56,484 nt of DNA. Source: Minisyncoccota bacterium. Lineage in GTDB: Bacteria; Patescibacteriota; Minisyncoccia; Moranbacterales; GCA-2747515. The position numbers and the translations under genes are program-made. Every line of letters starts with the position of its first letter. Position 1 is the stretch's first letter. Below are positions 55,540-56,484 of this stretch, piece after piece. Location: positions 1 to 56,484 of the forward strand of contig CALDDM010000030.1 of assembly GCA_937936355.1 (NCBI GenBank), in the 5' to 3' direction. The notes beneath the pieces are model-generated. The model saw only the letters and a list, made by a program, of their open reading frames with translations. It was not told the DNA's origin and made no database searches.

Positions 55540-56484
55540 ATATTATCCAGACTACTTCCAAAAAGATGTCCTATTACTGCAGGATATTGGCATCGATTGT
55601 CTGTGTGGCCGCGTCTTTCAGGGTGCTGTCAGAGAATATAAGGAACAATTTGCTAACCTCAAGCTTTTTGTACTATGTTCCTATGAGATCAATCTCATTG
55701 ATCAAATCATCTATACTCACTTTCAAGATGATCATAACGCGTGGATCAGTAATGTTGGTCCCTTTATTTCTTCCCGTTGCACATATGAAAGTTTGCCGCA
55801 TAAGCCACTGATCCATCTCGCAAAGATCTCGGAGTTAATGTTATACGAAGATATTACTGAGGCAGACCATTTTTTCTTTGGTCTACTTGCTGAAATGGCG
55901 AATCAAGATCAGTTCACAACACTGACAATCAAAAATATAACGGAAAAGATGAAAGAGGATCGTGACGTTCTCAAGGCAAAATCCGACCTAAGGAGACTAT
56001 TCTCAAAAAGTGAAAGACAAAGGAGTGTTCGAGGGAAGGTCTTGGTAAATCAAGTTTCTGTAGAAACGCCAGATGATCTAGATGAATTACTATATGCAGA
56101 CACACGGCTCATATGGCAGGAACATCTAAGTGAGAACGATCTGAGCCTTCAAAAGATCAAAAAACATAAGAATGATAAAGGGTATTCATCGTTTACTACT
56201 GTGAAATCAGGAAAGGTTTTTGAGCGACAAGAAGAATATTGGACAGTCAAAGATTGTGAAAGTGGGGATCTCTACCTTCTGATCTCAAAAAAGTCAGTAA
56301 CTGATAATCATATCAAGGACGAAGAGGGGGCTGCAGGAAGAGGGCTTATTCTCCAAGAGTTTAATTACTATTTCCCATGTAGAGACGAAGTAGAAATTGA
56401 CGATATATTGTTTGAACCGATTATCAATATCGATTATGAGGAAAGTTTGCAGAGAAAATATATTTTTCACTATGTGATGAGCGA
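55526..56484 (+). CDS. hypothetical protein, 3' truncated by window end
   Basis: Open frame of 319 codons, not in the ORF track because no stop falls in the window: MKIDKYYPDYFQKDVLLLQDIGIDCLCGRVFQGAVREYKEQFANLKLFVLCSYEINLIDQ... Confidence 0.75.
   Translation, partial: MKIDKYYPDYFQKDVLLLQDIGIDCLCGRVFQGAVREYKEQFANLKLFVLCSYEINLIDQIIYTHFQDDHNAWISNVGPFISSRCTYESLPHKPLIHLAKISELMLYEDITEADHFFFGLLAEMANQDQFTTLTIKNITEKMKEDRDVLKAKSDLRRLFSKSERQRSVRGKVLVNQVSVETPDDLDELLYADTRLIWQEHLSENDLSLQKIKKHKNDKGYSSFTTVKSGKVFERQEEYWTVKDCESGDLYLLISKKSVTDNHIKDEEGAAGRGLILQEFNYYFPCRDEVEIDDILFEPIINIDYEESLQRKYIFHYVMS

Larger units (their letters stand above)
51085..56484. mobile_element. putative integrative element inserted at tRNA-Glu (right end beyond the window)
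   Basis: Recombinase abutting/overlapping the 3' half of a tRNA, RepA-like ATPase, several unknown ORFs; distal attachment site not in window. Confidence 0.6.

Noticed and set aside
1-56484. CRISPR array
   Set aside because: No regularly spaced direct repeats with unique spacers; the only tandem repeat (tRNA-Tyr region) has two near-identical copies and no spacer diversity.
1-56484. Alternative genetic code (TGA recoded as Gly/Trp)
   Set aside because: TGA is used as a stop in several well-bounded genes (for example pheS, glyA) with no in-frame TGA in conserved domains.
51123-56484. Right-hand attachment site of the element
   Set aside because: Looked for a second copy of the tRNA-Glu 3' end (GGAGTTCGATTCTCCGTGGGATC) and did not find one; it is probably outside the window.

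Overview
The window appears to be a chromosomal segment of a Patescibacteria/CPR-like bacterium. TGA behaves as a stop (genetic code 11). The lineage is inferred from compact gene content, absence of rpmD after rpsE, an archaeal-like UMP kinase and the GT-C glycosyltransferases. From left to right it contains: the 3' half of the spc ribosomal-protein operon (rplX 3' end, rplE, rpsN, rpsH, rplF, rplR, rpsE with a C-terminal helix-hairpin-helix extension, rplO); rpsB-tsf; a tRNA cluster (Thr-TGT, Tyr, Thr-GGT, Trp) with partial tandem copies of tRNA-Tyr; a small accessory region with decayed gene duplicates (about 7-10 kb); D-aminoacylase-murD-glyA; nucleotide-sugar, translation, CTP synthase, UMP kinase, frr, rseP, proS, photolyase, tyrS, pheST and other core genes; four GT-C type membrane glycosyltransferases; a fused secDF with a parvulin-like insertion; murA, mreB and a GT4 glycosyltransferase. 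The last ~5.4 kb looks like an integrated mobile element entering at tRNA-Glu(CTC): a large serine recombinase whose 3' end is antisense to the tRNA and whose stop codon lies in the anticodon, a RepA-like ATPase, and unknown proteins. Best candidates for something undescribed are the run of back-to-back hairpins at 55097-55235, the interleaved inverted repeats upstream of the recombinase (52637-52760), the parvulin-like domain inside SecD, and the tRNA-Tyr partial repeat array. No database search was possible; product calls rest on recognisable motifs and gene context.
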